A DNA stretch of 64,000 nt, from positions 272,001-336,000 of the forward strand of contig JALBVF010000002.1 in NCBI GenBank assembly GCA_025050535.1. The letters run 5' to 3'. Numbering within the stretch: position 1 is the stretch's first letter; each line of letters opens with the position of its first letter. The translations under genes were made by a program, and so were the position numbers. The notes below the pieces were generated by a model. It was not told the origin of the DNA, ran no database searches, and saw only the letters and a program-made list of their open reading frames with translations. This document shows, one piece after another, positions 40,885-52,731 of this stretch. Origin of the DNA: Candidatus Protistibacter heckmannii. Lineage in GTDB: Bacteria > Pseudomonadota > Gammaproteobacteria > Burkholderiales > Burkholderiaceae.

Positions 40885-41644
40885 TCAACAGGCTTCCAGC
40901 GCGTCCAGGAACATGCTCGCGACGTTGAATCCGGTCTGGTCGGCGATCTCGAGGAAGCAAGTCGGGCTGGTGACGTTGATTTCGGTGAGATAGGCGCCGA
41001 TCACGTCCAGTCCAACGAGGAAGAGGCCACGCTCCAAGAGGATGGGCGCCAGGATTTCGGCGATCTCGCGGTCGCGCGTGGAGAGCGGCTGCGCCCGGCC
41101 GGTGCCGCCGGCGGCGAGGTTTCCGCGCACTTCGCCGGCCATGGGGACGCGCGCCAGCGAATAGGGAACGGGCTTGCCGGCGATGAGCAGGATGCGCTTG
41201 TCGCCGTCGCGGATTTCGGGGATGTAGCGCTGCGCCATGACCGTGCACGCGCCGTTCGCGCCCAGGGTCTCGATGATGGGGCCCCTGGTTCAGGCCGTCG
41301 GCGCCGACGCGGAATATGCCCATGCCGCCCATGCCGTCGAGCGGCTTGATGATGACGTCGCGGTTCTCTGCGTGGAATTCGCGCAGGCGGCGCGCGTCGC
41401 GGCTGACCAGGGTGGGCGCGGTGAATTGCGGGAATTCGCCGATGGAGAGCTTCTCCGAATGGTTATGCACGGCGTCAGGCCGGTTGTGCACGCGCGCGCC
41501 CTGCGACTGCGCCAGCGCCAGGTCGGTATCCTCGCAGAAGTACAGCGCGTGGCCGCGGCGCGCGGCCTCCTCCATCATGGCGTAGGTGGAGTCCTTGTAG
41601 ATCTTGAAGCAGTCCAGCGAATCGGCGATGAACAGGATGCGCAT
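40885..41644 (-). pseudogene. gshB: glutathione synthetase, deleted and frameshifted
   Basis: ATP-grasp enzyme joining glycine to gamma-glutamylcysteine. Recognisable: [76 protein letters not shown] and [17 protein letters not shown]. About 60-70 residues are missing between YFCEDTDLAL and QGARVHNRP, which normally contain the conserved M-R-K-D-P-P-F-D motif. The frame also breaks at about 41285 in a GGGG/CCCC run. Both lesions should abolish activity. Confidence 0.92.
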
Positions 41645-41657
41645 CCGGCCCTCTCTC

Positions 41658-42954
41658 TCAATCGATCGGGTTGGGATCAGTGCGTTCGAGCTCCAGCGAG
41701 GCGGCCAGCAGCGCCAGGCGCGCGACCACGCCGTACATGTAAAAGCGGTTGGGCGCGGCGCTGCCGGGCTTGGCGCTGGCGTCGGGGATGGCGTTCTGCG
41801 CGAAGGCGAGCGGCACGAAATGCGCGCCCGGGGCGTTGAGGTTCTCGTCCACGCCGCGGTCGGTGTGCACGCGGTAGAAGCCGCCGACGACGTAGCGGTC
41901 GATCATGTAGACCACCGGCTCGGCCACGGCTTCGTTGATCTTCTCAAAGCTGTGCACGCCTTCCTGGATGATGACATCGTTGACCTCGAGTCCTTCCTTG
42001 ACGACGCTCATCTTGTTGCGTTCCTTGCGGTTCAGGCCGACCACTTCGGAGGCGTCCTTCACGGTCATGATGCCCATGCCGTAGGTTCCCGCATCGGCCT
42101 TGACGACGACGTAGGGCGTTTCCTTGATGCCGTATTCGCGGTACTTCTTGGCGATCTTCTTTAGGATGGCGTCGACGCTTTCCTGAAGGCATTGCTCGCC
42201 GGTGTGCTCATGGAAGTCGATGCCGCTGCACCTGGCGAAGTAGGGATTGAGCATCCAGTGATCGACGTCGATGATCTTGGCGAACTTCTTGGCCACTTCG
42301 TCGTAGGCGGCGAAGTGGTTGGACTTGCGGCGCACCGCCCAGCCGGCGTGCAGCGGCGGCAGCAGGTATTGCTCGTTGATGTTGGTCAGCACCTCGGTGG
42401 TGCCTGCGGAAAGATCGTTGTTGAGCAGGATGGAGCAGGGATCGAAATCCTTGAGGCCGAGGCGGCGGCCCTTGGCGCCGAGGTGCTCGAGTGGCTCAAC
42501 GATGAGCTGCTGGCCGTCGGGCAGGTCGATGGGCGTGGGCTCGGTGATGTCCTCGGAGAGCGTGCCCAGGCGCACGTTCAGACCGGTCTAGCGCAGGATG
42601 GCGGAGAGCCGCGCGACGTTCTGCAGATAGAAAGTGTTGCGCGTGTGGCGCTCGGGAATCAGCAGCAGGTTCCGCGCGTCGGGACAGATCTTTTCGATGG
42701 CGGCCATCGCCGCCTGCACCGCCAGGGGCAGCATCTCGGGCGAGAGATTGTTGAAGCCGCCCGGGAAGAGATTGGTGTCCACCGGGGCGAGCTTGAAGCC
42801 GGCGTTGCGCAGGTCCACCAAGCAATAGAAGGAACGGGGTGTTCTCCTGCCACTCCAGACGCAGCCAGCGTTCGATCGCGGGCGTGGCGTCGAGGATCTT
42901 GCGCTCGAGTTCGAGCAGGGGACCGTTGAGAGCGGTGATGAGATGGGGAACCAT
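41658..42954 (-). pseudogene. gshA: glutamate-cysteine ligase, stopped and frameshifted
   Basis: First enzyme of glutathione synthesis, of the proteobacterial GshA type of about 430 residues. VDTNLFPGGFNNLS, NLLLIPERHTRNTFYLQNV, YVVVKADAGTYGMGIMTV and IQEGVHSFEKINEAVAEPVV are clear. A frameshift near 42835 follows the first 45 residues, and a TAG at 42588 lies after VARLSAILR. The final 305 codons are clean. gshB follows after 13 bases. Loss of both genes would make the cell unable to synthesise glutathione unless copies exist elsewhere. Confidence 0.92.
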
Positions 42955-43035
42955 GGGCGCTGCCTTATTTCGAGAACCGGCAAGCTTACCCGATTTACAA
43001 AAATAGGGAATTTCCCCTAAAAAGCCGCAAAAAAG

Positions 43036-43064
43036 AAAACGACCCGGTAATCCCGGGCCGTTTT
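43036..43064 (-). terminator. rho-independent terminator after amtB
   Basis: Hairpin with arms AAAACGGCCCGG and CCGGGTCGTTTT on the minus strand (one G-U pair), ending in a T-run. It is placed about 60 bases after the amtB stop and before gshA, so amtB transcription ends here. Confidence 0.8.
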
Positions 43065-43123
43065 CCTGTCTTGCGCCTGCTGGGCGCGAGGCCCGACAGG
43101 ATTTGCTGACTGAGCCTGCCTGC

Positions 43124-44587
43124 TTAGTCGTGGTAGGCGGACTCGCCGTGCGAAGTCACGTCCAGACCTTCGCGCTCTTCGTCTTCCGCCACGCGCAGAC
43201 CGATCACGAGGTCGACCAGCTTGTAGGCGATCAGCGCCACGACGCCCGACCAGATGATGGTCGTGATCACGCCTTGCGCCTGGATCCAGAGCTGGCTGGC
43301 GATCGAGTAGTCGGGAGCGACCTTGTTGGCGACGTAGTCGTAGATGCCAGTGCCGCCCAGGGAGGGCGCGGCGAAGATGCCGGTGCCAAGCGCGCCGAGG
43401 ATGCCGCCCACGCCGTGGACGCCGAAGACGTCCAGGGAGTCGTCGGAGCCCAGCAGGGCCTTCAGACCGGTGACGCCCCACAGGCACAGCAGGCCGGCGA
43501 TCAGGCCCAGGACGATGGCGCCCATCGCGCCGACGAAGCCGGCAGCCGGGGTGATCGCAACCAGGCCGGCGACGGCGCCGGAGGCAGCGCCCAGCATGGA
43601 GGGCTTGCCCTTGCCGAGCCATTCGCCGAAGGTCCAGGACAGCACGGCGGCGGCGGTGGCGAGCAGGGTGTTGATGAAGGCCAGGGCGGCGGAGCCGTTG
43701 GCTTCCAGCGCGGAGCCGGCGTTGAAGCCGAACCAGCCGAACCACAGTAGCGAGGCGCCGGCCATGGTCATGGTCAGGTTATGCGGCTTGAACGCTTCGC
43801 GGCAGAAGCCGATGCGCTTGCCCACCATGAAGGAGCCCACCAGGCCGGCGACGGCGGCGTTGATGTGCACCACGGTGCCGCCCGCGAAGTCCAGCGCGCC
43901 CTTGGCGAACAGCCAGCCCGATGCAGCGGTCGCCTTGTCGGCGGCGGCCTGGTCGGTGAACGCGTCGGGGCCGGGCCAGAACCAGGCCATGTGCGCCATC
44001 GGCAGGTACGAGAAGGTGAACCAGATGATGATGAACACCAGGATGGCCGAGAACTTGGCGCGTTCGGCGAAGGAGCCGATGATCAGCGCGCAGGAGATGG
44101 CCGCGAAGGCGCCCTGGAAGGCCATGTAGACCATCTCGGGAATCACCACGCCCTTGCTGAAGGTGGCCGCGGTGGAATCAGGCGTCATGCCCTTGAGGAA
44201 CAATCTGTCCAACCCGCCGAAGCAGGATCCGCCCTCGGTGAACGCGATGCTGTAGCCGTAGATGGCCCACAGGATCATCACCAGCGAGAAGATCACGAAG
44301 CACTGCATCAGCACCGAAAGCATGTTCTTGCTGCGGACGAGGCCGCCGTAGAACAGGCCCAGGCCGGGCAGGGTCATCAGGATCACGAAAGCCGTAGAAA
44401 CCAGCATCCAGGCGGTGTCGCCCTTGTTGAGCACGGGCGCCGGAGCGTCTGCCGGGGCGGCCGCGGGAGCAGAAGCCGCAGCCGCGGCGGGCTTGTCTTC
44501 AGCGTGCAGGCCGGTAGCCATCAGGCTGGTGGCCAGGGCAAGCGCGACTGCGCCAGCGCTCACCAGTCTTTTCAACCATGGATTCAT
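43124..44587 (-). CDS. amtB: ammonium transporter
   Basis: A 487-residue trimeric inner-membrane ammonium channel. Cleaved signal (ALALATSLMATGLHAE) and an Ala/Pro-rich linker, then eleven TM helices. WMLVSTAFVILMTLPGLGLF begins the first, FAGGTVVHINAAVAGL carries one pore histidine and DVFGVHGVGGILGALGTG the other. Intact. It follows glnK by 29 bases, the usual pairing in which GlnK plugs AmtB when nitrogen is plentiful. It is the last gene of a torF-glnK-amtB unit under apparent sigma-54 control. Confidence 0.96.
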   Translation of the reverse strand: MNPWLKRLVSAGAVALALATSLMATGLHAEDKPAAAAASAPAAAPADAPAPVLNKGDTAWMLVSTAFVILMTLPGLGLFYGGLVRSKNMLSVLMQCFVIFSLVMILWAIYGYSIAFTEGGSCFGGLDRLFLKGMTPDSTAATFSKGVVIPEMVYMAFQGAFAAISCALIIGSFAERAKFSAILVFIIIWFTFSYLPMAHMAWFWPGPDAFTDQAAADKATAASGWLFAKGALDFAGGTVVHINAAVAGLVGSFMVGKRIGFCREAFKPHNLTMTMAGASLLWFGWFGFNAGSALEANGSAALAFINTLLATAAAVLSWTFGEWLGKGKPSMLGAASGAVAGLVAITPAAGFVGAMGAIVLGLIAGLLCLWGVTGLKALLGSDDSLDVFGVHGVGGILGALGTGIFAAPSLGGTGIYDYVANKVAPDYSIASQLWIQAQGVITTIIWSGVVALIAYKLVDLVIGLRVAEDEEREGLDVTSHGESAYHD

Positions 44588-44616
44588 TGTTGACCTCTCT
44601 CTTTTCTGGTTCGGGC

Positions 44617-45006
<390 letters not shown>

Positions 45007-45831
45007 TTAGAAGGTTTTGGTAACGGATAGTAGGGCGGTGCCGCGGCCGGCGTTATTGCCGTCAGGCGTGCCGTAGACGGCGATCTTGGCGTTCGAGCCG
45101 ATGTAGGCCAGAGAGCCGCTGAAACCGTTGCCCAGATCCTTGGTCACGCCCAGCTTCCAGTCGGTGTAGCTGTAGCTGCCGACGGAGGTTGTGTGGCTCA
45201 CGGTCTGGCGACCGACGTGGCCGTTCAGGGTCAGGCCGTACATGCCGGTGTCGTAGTTCAGCGAGAGGTCGAGGTAGCCTCTGCACTTGCTGTTGTCGAT
45301 GCCGAACAGGTTGGTGAACGCGTAGGAATACTTCAGGGTCGCGAAGGCGTAGCTCAGGGACAGGTAGCCTTCCAGGGTGTTGGGCGAAGTGCCGCAAGCC
45401 TGACGCGAAGCCGAGCAGGCGTTGGTGGTCGGCAGGCTGGTGCCCGGGTAGTAGTACTGCAGCAGGCCGACGTCGTAGCCCAGGCCGCTCAGGTCGCCCT
45501 TGTAGCCGCCGTAGAAGTCCATTTCGATCGGACGCGAGGGGCTCGGGGTGGTGTCGGTGTAGCCGTCGCTGAGCCAGCTGATGTTGGAGTTCCAGTTACC
45601 GATGTAGAAGCCGTTCCGGAAGGCGTAGTCGAAGCCGCCCTGGATCGCCGGCTTCAAATTGGTCTGCGCAATGCCGCGATAACGGTACTCGCTGGCAATG
45701 GTCATGTTTCCGGTGAAGGGAGAGGCTGCCGGAGCCGGCTCTTCGGGAGCGGCGGGAGCGGTTTTGGCCAGGACAAAGGCCGGAGCGGCCATCATCGTTG
45801 CAACTGCACTTACCAGTATGGCTTTTTTCAT
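45007..45831 (-). CDS. TorF-family outer-membrane protein (putative porin)
   Basis: A 274-residue predicted beta-barrel. Signal peptide (MKKAILVSAVATMMAAPAFV), an Ala/Pro linker, then the family opening FTGNMTIASEYRYRGIAQT, repeated amphipathic strands (FDYAFRNGFYIGNWNSN, YGGYKGDLSGLGYDVGL) and a terminal Phe (LLSVTKTF). Ribosome binding site GGAGGA. It is commonly found before glnK-amtB in Burkholderiales. Intact. A sigma-54 promoter lies 55 bases upstream, so it likely aids uptake of nitrogenous solutes under nitrogen limitation (inference). Confidence 0.88.
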   Translation of the reverse strand: MKKAILVSAVATMMAAPAFVLAKTAPAAPEEPAPAASPFTGNMTIASEYRYRGIAQTNLKPAIQGGFDYAFRNGFYIGNWNSNISWLSDGYTDTTPSPSRPIEMDFYGGYKGDLSGLGYDVGLLQYYYPGTSLPTTNACSASRQACGTSPNTLEGYLSLSYAFATLKYSYAFTNLFGIDNSKCRGYLDLSLNYDTGMYGLTLNGHVGRQTVSHTTSVGSYSYTDWKLGVTKDLGNGFSGSLAYIGSNAKIAVYGTPDGNNAGRGTALLSVTKTF

Positions 45832-45885
45832 GGTTCCTCCTAAAAAGTCTTGCTGCAAATCTGGAATTAATCGCAGGGACCTCCA

Positions 45886-45901
45886 TGCAACGTCTATGCC
45901 A
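45886..45901 (-). promoter_or_regulatory. sigma-54 promoter for torF-glnK-amtB
   Basis: On the minus strand TGGCAT, five bases, TTGCA, differing from the consensus TGGCAC-N5-TTGCA at one base. Distance to the torF ATG is 54 bases. It matches the known nitrogen control of glnK-amtB. Confidence 0.75.
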
Positions 45902-46054
45902 GCCAAATCAGGAAGTACACATCGGGATTCCGTTTTCCTGCCCGCAAACCATGGTGATATAAGGATTAGGCAGTCACGTTCTAATTTTTCATGCTACATT
46001 GGGTTCACGGACTGGGTCCCCGTCAGTTATCCGTAAGCCACAGTGAAAAGTTTG

Positions 46055-46069
46055 GCACCAATAAGGTGA
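46055..46069. promoter_or_regulatory. probable NtrC enhancer site
   Basis: GCACC, five bases, GGTGA: nine of ten positions of the NtrC dyad GCACC-N5-GGTGC. It lies about 155 bases upstream of the sigma-54 promoter, within the usual enhancer range. The 313-base gap 45832-46144 holds this, the promoter and the ubiK leader; no ORF is seen in it. Confidence 0.55.
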
Positions 46070-46144
46070 TTTGCACAGTAAAAGTGCTAAAGATGATCAA
46101 ATCCGGGCGGCCCGGCTCAAAATAGTGCGATTGGAGTTGTTTTT

Positions 46145-46399
46145 ATGAAACCGAGCGAAGTTTTCGACGAGATGCAGCGCAAGTTCAGCGAGATGCTGAA
46201 GAACTCTCCAGCGAAGGATATCGAGCGCAATTTCCGTGCAGCCCTGACCCAGGGATTCACCAAACTGGATTTGGTCACCCGCGAGGAATTCGACGTCCAG
46301 GCCCAGGTCCTGGCCCGCACCCGGGCCCGTCTGGAGGAGCTGGAGAAGAAGGTCGCCGAGCTGGAAGCCCAGGCTGCGCAAGTCTCCGCGAAAGAATAG
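46145..46399 (+). CDS. ubiK: ubiquinone biosynthesis accessory factor UbiK (YqiC/BMFP family)
   Basis: An 84-residue helical protein. MKPSEVFDEMQRKFSEML opens an amphipathic helix, LTQGFTKLDLVTREEFDVQ is the family core, and ARLEELEKKVAELEAQA forms the trimeric coiled coil. It assists the soluble Ubi complex in aerobic ubiquinone synthesis. Intact, although IS copy D begins two bases after its stop. The chelatase-like gene often found next in relatives is absent (inference). Confidence 0.92.
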   Translation: MKPSEVFDEMQRKFSEMLKNSPAKDIERNFRAALTQGFTKLDLVTREEFDVQAQVLARTRARLEELEKKVAELEAQAAQVSAKE

Positions 46400-46400
46400 T

Positions 46401-47518
46401 TATTGATCCAGCACTTAAACATTGAACTTATTGAGTGATATAGAGTCGGATGTTGCATGGACAAAATCGACTCGAGAACGCTGCCGGTAGCTGCCCTGAA
46501 CGAACGGCGCCGACGTGTGGTGAAAATGCGGCTGGATGGCGTGAGCCTGAAGGACACGGCGGCGCAATGCGAGATGTCGCGCACGACGCTCATTGCGGCG
46601 GTGAAGGCGTATCGCGCGGGCGGGTGGAAGGCCCTCGACGTTGAGCGCCCCGGGCGCCCGCAGGGTACGGGCAGAACGCTGACGGCGGAGCAGGAACGCG
46701 AGGTTCAGCGGCTGATCCGCGACCGCACGCCCGACCAGTTGAAGATGATCTATGCGCTGTGGAGCCGCCAGGCAGTTGCCGAGTTGATCCTTAACCGATA
46801 AGGCATCAAGCTGGCCGTTCGCACGATGGGCCTGTATCTGGAGCGTTGGGGCTTCACGCCGCAAAAGCCCATGAAGAAGGCCTACGAGCAGTCGCCGGCG
46901 GCGGTGAAAAAGTGGCTCGACGAGGACTACCCGGTGATCGCCGCCTGCGCCAAGGCTGAGGGGGCCGAAATTCACTGGGGCGACGAGACCGGCGTGCGCC
47001 GCGACGACGTGCGCGGGCGCAGCTATGCCCCGCAGGGCCAGACGCCCGTGATTCGCGTGAACAACAAGCGCCACGGCTTGTCGGTGATCTCCACCGTCAC
47101 CAACAAGAGCCAGATGCGCTGGCAGGCCTTCGACGGAGTGTTGAGCGCCGACATCCTGATCGACTTCCTGCGCCGGCTGGTCAAGGATGCCGGCCGAAAG
47201 ATCTACCTGATCCTGGACAACCTGCGTGTGCACCACAGCAAGCCTGTGAAGGCCTGGCTGGCCGAGCACAAGCACGAGATCGAAGTCTTCTACTTGCCCA
47301 GCTACAGCCCCGAACTGAGCCCCAACGAAATGGCCAATGCCGACCTGAAGCAGATCGGCACCAAACTCGCTCCAGCTCGCTCGAAGCTGCAACTGGTGAA
47401 GGCCACGCGCCAGCATCTGCTCAGCGTTTAGCGACAGCCCGAGCGCGTCAAGAGCTACTTCGAACATGCGCCGGTTCGGTATGCTGCTTGAGTCCATTGT
47501 TTCAATGTCGGATCAATA
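46401..47518 (+). mobile_element. IS630-family insertion sequence, copy D (complete, best preserved)
   Basis: TA at both borders, TATTGATCCAGCACTTAAAC at the left and GTCGGATCAATA at the right, 1118 bp. Its right border abuts an internal point of partial copy E: the TA used lies 6 bases before the internal stop of the element in E. Its left border lies directly after ubiK. Confidence 0.93.
46457..47431 (+). pseudogene. IS630 transposase of copy D, only the shared internal TAA
   Basis: Begins MDKIDSRTLPVAALNERRRR at an ATG that copies A-C have lost. The helix-turn-helix half runs to LILNR at 46798, then TAA, and the DDE half 46826-47431 is complete (IHWGDETGVR, LILDNLRVHHS, SPELSPNEM). If readthrough or re-initiation occurs anywhere, this copy is the best candidate for activity. 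Confidence 0.88.
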
Positions 47519-47910
47519 AGGATCAACTCGGCCACTGCCTGGCGGCTCCACAGCGCATAGATCATCTTCAACTGGTCGGGCGTGCGGTCGCGGATCAGCC
47601 GCTGAACCTCGCGCTCCTGCTCCGCCGTCAGCGTTCTGCCCGTACCCTGCGGGCGCCCGGGGCGCTCAACGTCGAGGGCCTTCCACCCGCCCGCGCGATA
47701 CGCCTTCACCGCCGCAATGAGCGTCGTGCGCGACATCTCGCATTGCGCCGCCGTGTCCTTCAGGCTCACGCCATCCAGCCGCATCTTCACCACACGTCGG
47801 CGCCGTTCGTTCAGGGCAGCTACCGGCAGCGTTCTCGAGTCGATGTTGTCCATGCAACATGCCGACTCTATATCACTCAATAAGTTCAATGTTTAAATGC
47901 CGGATCAATA
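47517..47910 (-). mobile_element. IS630 partial copy E (5' end of the element only)
   Basis: 394 bp from the left terminal repeat (GCCGGATCAATA border at 47910) to a point inside the first transposase half, where copy D joins. It encodes MDNIDSRTLPVAALNERRRR through AVAELIL on the minus strand. The other two thirds are not found on the far side of D, so a deletion or recombination followed the nested insertion. Confidence 0.9.
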
Positions 47911-48065
47911 ATGGAGGCAAGAAGATCCTCTGTTCGCGCAATTTGTTTTTCTAATCTCTGCCTCATTGTAGGCAGATCGCCTTTAAGGCGATCTATCTCG
48001 CCCAATATCCGGGCGCGCTTATCGAGTAGCCATTTCAATGATGGTGGGGTGCGCAATTCACTCAT
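47886..48065 (-). pseudogene. truncated small coiled-coil gene of foreign composition
   Basis: A 59-codon frame starting ATG 48065 (MSELRTPPSLKWLLDKRA, then LGEIDRLKGDLPTMRQRLEK and QIARTEDLLAS). Its end is supplied by the terminal repeat of IS copy E (the last eight codons and TGA), so the native 3' part is gone. It is helical and charged, with AT-richer codons than the surroundings (CTA, TTA, ATA), which suggests foreign origin. No family recognised. The rest of 47911-48124 holds nothing else I can name. Confidence 0.5.
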
Positions 48066-48124
48066 GCCCTCAGTCTAGACATAAATCCTTCGAAAAAAGA
48101 GGGCATCAGCTACCACATAGCGTT

Positions 48125-48934
48125 TCATAGCACCCGAGCGTGATGCTCGAAGTGATCCTTCAAGAAACTGGCAATGAAGTAATAACTGTGGTCGTAGCCA
48201 GGCTGCCGGCGCAGCGTGAGCGGGTGTCCAACTGCCGAGCAGGCTTGAGCTGAGAAGCCAGAAATTCATCGGCCTCGCCTTGATCCACCAGCTGCGGAAG
48301 ACGCTCACTGGATTTCGCGATCAAAGCCACGGCGTCGTGCTCAGCCCAAGCCGCGCGATCATCGCCGAGATAAGCGCCGAATGCCTTCTTCCCCCAGGGC
48401 GCCTGCGTGGGCGCAACGATGGGCGAGAAAGCCGACACGCTCGCATATCGCCCAGGATGGCGCAGCGCGAGCGTCAGCGCGCCATGCCCACCTATCGAAT
48501 GGCCGAAGATACTGCGCTTGTCCGTCGTGGGGAAATGCTGCTCGACGAGCGCGGGAAGTTCCTGCACGACATAGTCTTCCATGCGGAAGTGCGGCGCCCA
48601 AGGTGTCTGCGTCGCGTTCAGATAGAAGCCCGTGCCATGTTCCAGGTCATATAGGCCGGATCGTCGGTCACGCCTTCTCCACGCGGACTTTTGTCGGGAG
48701 CAACGACGACGAAGCCGTTGCGCGCGGCATGTTCCTGTGCGCCCGCCTTGGTGATTAAGTTCTGCTCGGTGCAGGTCAGGCCGGAGAGCCGGTACAGCAC
48801 CGGGCATTTCTCTCCACGCAGCGCAGCGGCGGGCAGGTAGATGCCGAACTTCATCTCGCAGCCGAGTGCGGCGGACGCGTGCTTCCAGACTTCCTGGCGG
48901 CCGCCGAAGCTGGCGCGGCTCTCGACGCGTTCCA

Positions 48935-48935
<1 letters not shown>
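48125..48935 (-). pseudogene. fghA: S-formylglutathione hydrolase
   Basis: Alpha/beta hydrolase splitting S-formylglutathione to formate and glutathione. LYRLSGLTCTEQNLITKAG, PDKSPRGEGVTDDP, the nucleophile elbow FGHSIGGHGALTLALRHPG and the C-terminal histidine strand ([11 protein letters not shown]) are visible. A frameshift near 48645 (DDPAY to DLEHGTGFYL) and another near 48220 break it. Its ATG overlaps the adhC stop (TGATG), giving the standard formaldehyde-oxidation pair. Confidence 0.9.
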
Positions 48936-50894
<1,959 letters not shown>

Positions 50895-50951
50895 TTATCT
50901 TTATTTATGGAAATGGCTACCATCGGGCCATTCAAGCTTTGGAGAACCGCC

Positions 50952-51949
50952 GTGTCCACGCTTTCGAGCGCCCATCCGCAGTCGCTGCAGGCCAACGCGT
51001 CCATCAGGAACCTGCCCGTGAATCTGTTCGCCTCGGTGATGAGCATCGCCGGGCTTTAGATCGCATGGCATCAGGCCAGCCATGAATTCGGGGTCAGCCC
51101 GTTGATCGCCGAAGGCATCGGCATTCTCGCCTTCGCCGTCTTCATCGCGCTCGGCGCGGGATATTTCGTCAAGGCGGTCAAATACCCGGACGCGGTCATC
51201 GGCGAATTCCGCCACCCAATCGCCGGCAATTTCTTCGGCGCGATCACGATCGCCGTCCTGTTGCTTTCCGTGGTCGCCGCGCAATGGAATCGGCTATCGG
51301 CTGCTCGCCGAAGGCATATGGACCCTGGGAACGGTGCTGGCAATCGCGCTCTGCTTCGCGATCACGAGCCGGCTCCTGCAGGAGCAAGGTCGACGCGGCG
51401 CACATGGTTCCCGCCTGGTTCATGCCGGGCGTCGCGACGCTCGACATCGCGGTGGCCGGTGGGACCATGCCGATGCCCTGGGCGCATGAGGTCAATCTGT
51501 TCGCCTTGGCCGTCGGGACGATGATCGCGCTGATGCTCTTCACGATGATCATGTCGCGGCTCATTCACCACGAGCCGCTGCCGGCCGGCATGGCGCCTTC
51601 GCTGATGATCCTGATGGCGCCGTTTGAAGCGGGATTCCTGGCGTACACCAACTTCATGCAGCGCGTGGACACCTTCTCCGGGCTGCTGTTCTAATTCGGT
51701 CTGTTTATCTTCCTGATCGTGGCGCCCAAGATTTTCCGTCGGGGCATCCCCTTCACCACCGGCTGGTGGACGATCGGCTTCCCGATGGCGGCGCTGACGA
51801 GCGCCGCGTTGAAATACGCAGTGTTCGCCCAGGCCTGGCCGGTGACGGCGATCGCGGTGATTCTGCTCGCCCTGCTGAGCCTTGCGATCGCGGTTCTCTT
51901 CGCCAGGACGTTGCGGATTCTCTTCAACGGCAGGCTGCTGGCGGGCTGA
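50952..51949 (+). pseudogene. TehA/SLAC1-family (TDT) anion transporter or efflux protein
   Basis: Ten-helix inner-membrane carrier. IRNLPVNLFASVMSIAGL is the family start, then IAGNFFGAITIAVLLLS, MVPAWFMPGVATLDIAVAG, RGIPFTTGWWTIGFPMAALT. TAG at 51058 after AGL, a frameshift near 51290-51300, another shift near 51390, and TAA at 51692 after FSGLLF. GTG start. It would export tellurite, dicarboxylates or other anions in related systems. Confidence 0.85.
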
Positions 51950-52006
51950 GGCGCTTGGCGCTTTCCGCCCGGCGCCCCGCCGAAGCGGTCCGTGGTGGGG
52001 CGGCCT

Positions 52007-52726
52007 TTAGCCCGGCGCCTTGAACAGGGATGCATCCCCGCCGAGCTTGTGCGTGAGTTCGGTGGCGGCCGCGAGAATCAGCTTGCTCATGGAGGCGACG
52101 GACGCGGCGTCGAAGCGGGTCTTCGGGCCAGAGAGGGTCAGGCAGCCAGCCAGCTCGTTGCCCACCTTGAAGACCGGGCAGGCGACGGCCGCCGTGTCAG
52201 GATAGCGCTCGCCGACGCTGCACCAGACGATGTCCCGGCGGATGGCGTCGAATTCCGTGCCGGGCTCGCCGCTGAACGCCAGCAGCACCTTGCCGCCCGC
52301 GCCGCGCGTGAGCTCCAGGATGTCTCCGGCCTGCACGGAATCGCTGATCGGGTTGGGTGAGTTGACGCGGTGCAGGCAGACGCGCTTGTCGCGCTGCTTG
52401 ATGTTGAAGGACGCGCTCTCGCCCGAGGCGGCGACCAGTTCGCGCAACGTGGGGACGATGACGTCGGCAGGCTGGACGGTGCGCTGGTAGATCGCCGAGA
52501 GATGCAGGCAAGCGGGGCCGACGTGGTACTTGCCGTCCTCGCGCTGCACCAGATACTCCCCCCGGATCAGCGAGGCGATCAGCCGCAGCAGCGTGCTCTT
52601 GTACAGGCCCGCCGCCTGGGCCAGCTGTGCGAGGTTGAGCACCGGCTCCGCCGCGCTGAACGTGGCCAGGATACTGACTGCCCGATCGACGGCAGCCACG
52701 GTGTCTTTTCTTTCTGTCGACGCCAT
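52007..52726 (-). CDS. IclR-family transcriptional regulator
   Basis: A 239-residue regulator. Winged helix at residues 10-80 (VDRAVSILATFSAAEPVLNL, AAGLYKSTLLRLIASLI), then the effector domain (ASGESASFNIKQRDKRVCLH, ELTRGAGGKVLLAFSGEPG, ACPVFKVGNELAGCLTLSG). Uninterrupted. It lies 5 bases after the monooxygenase stop on the same strand, so it is the last gene of that unit and probably controlled it. It outlives its broken targets. Confidence 0.9.
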   Translation of the reverse strand: MASTERKDTVAAVDRAVSILATFSAAEPVLNLAQLAQAAGLYKSTLLRLIASLIRGEYLVQREDGKYHVGPACLHLSAIYQRTVQPADVIVPTLRELVAASGESASFNIKQRDKRVCLHRVNSPNPISDSVQAGDILELTRGAGGKVLLAFSGEPGTEFDAIRRDIVWCSVGERYPDTAAVACPVFKVGNELAGCLTLSGPKTRFDAASVASMSKLILAAATELTHKLGGDASLFKAPG

Positions 52727-52731
52727 TGCGC

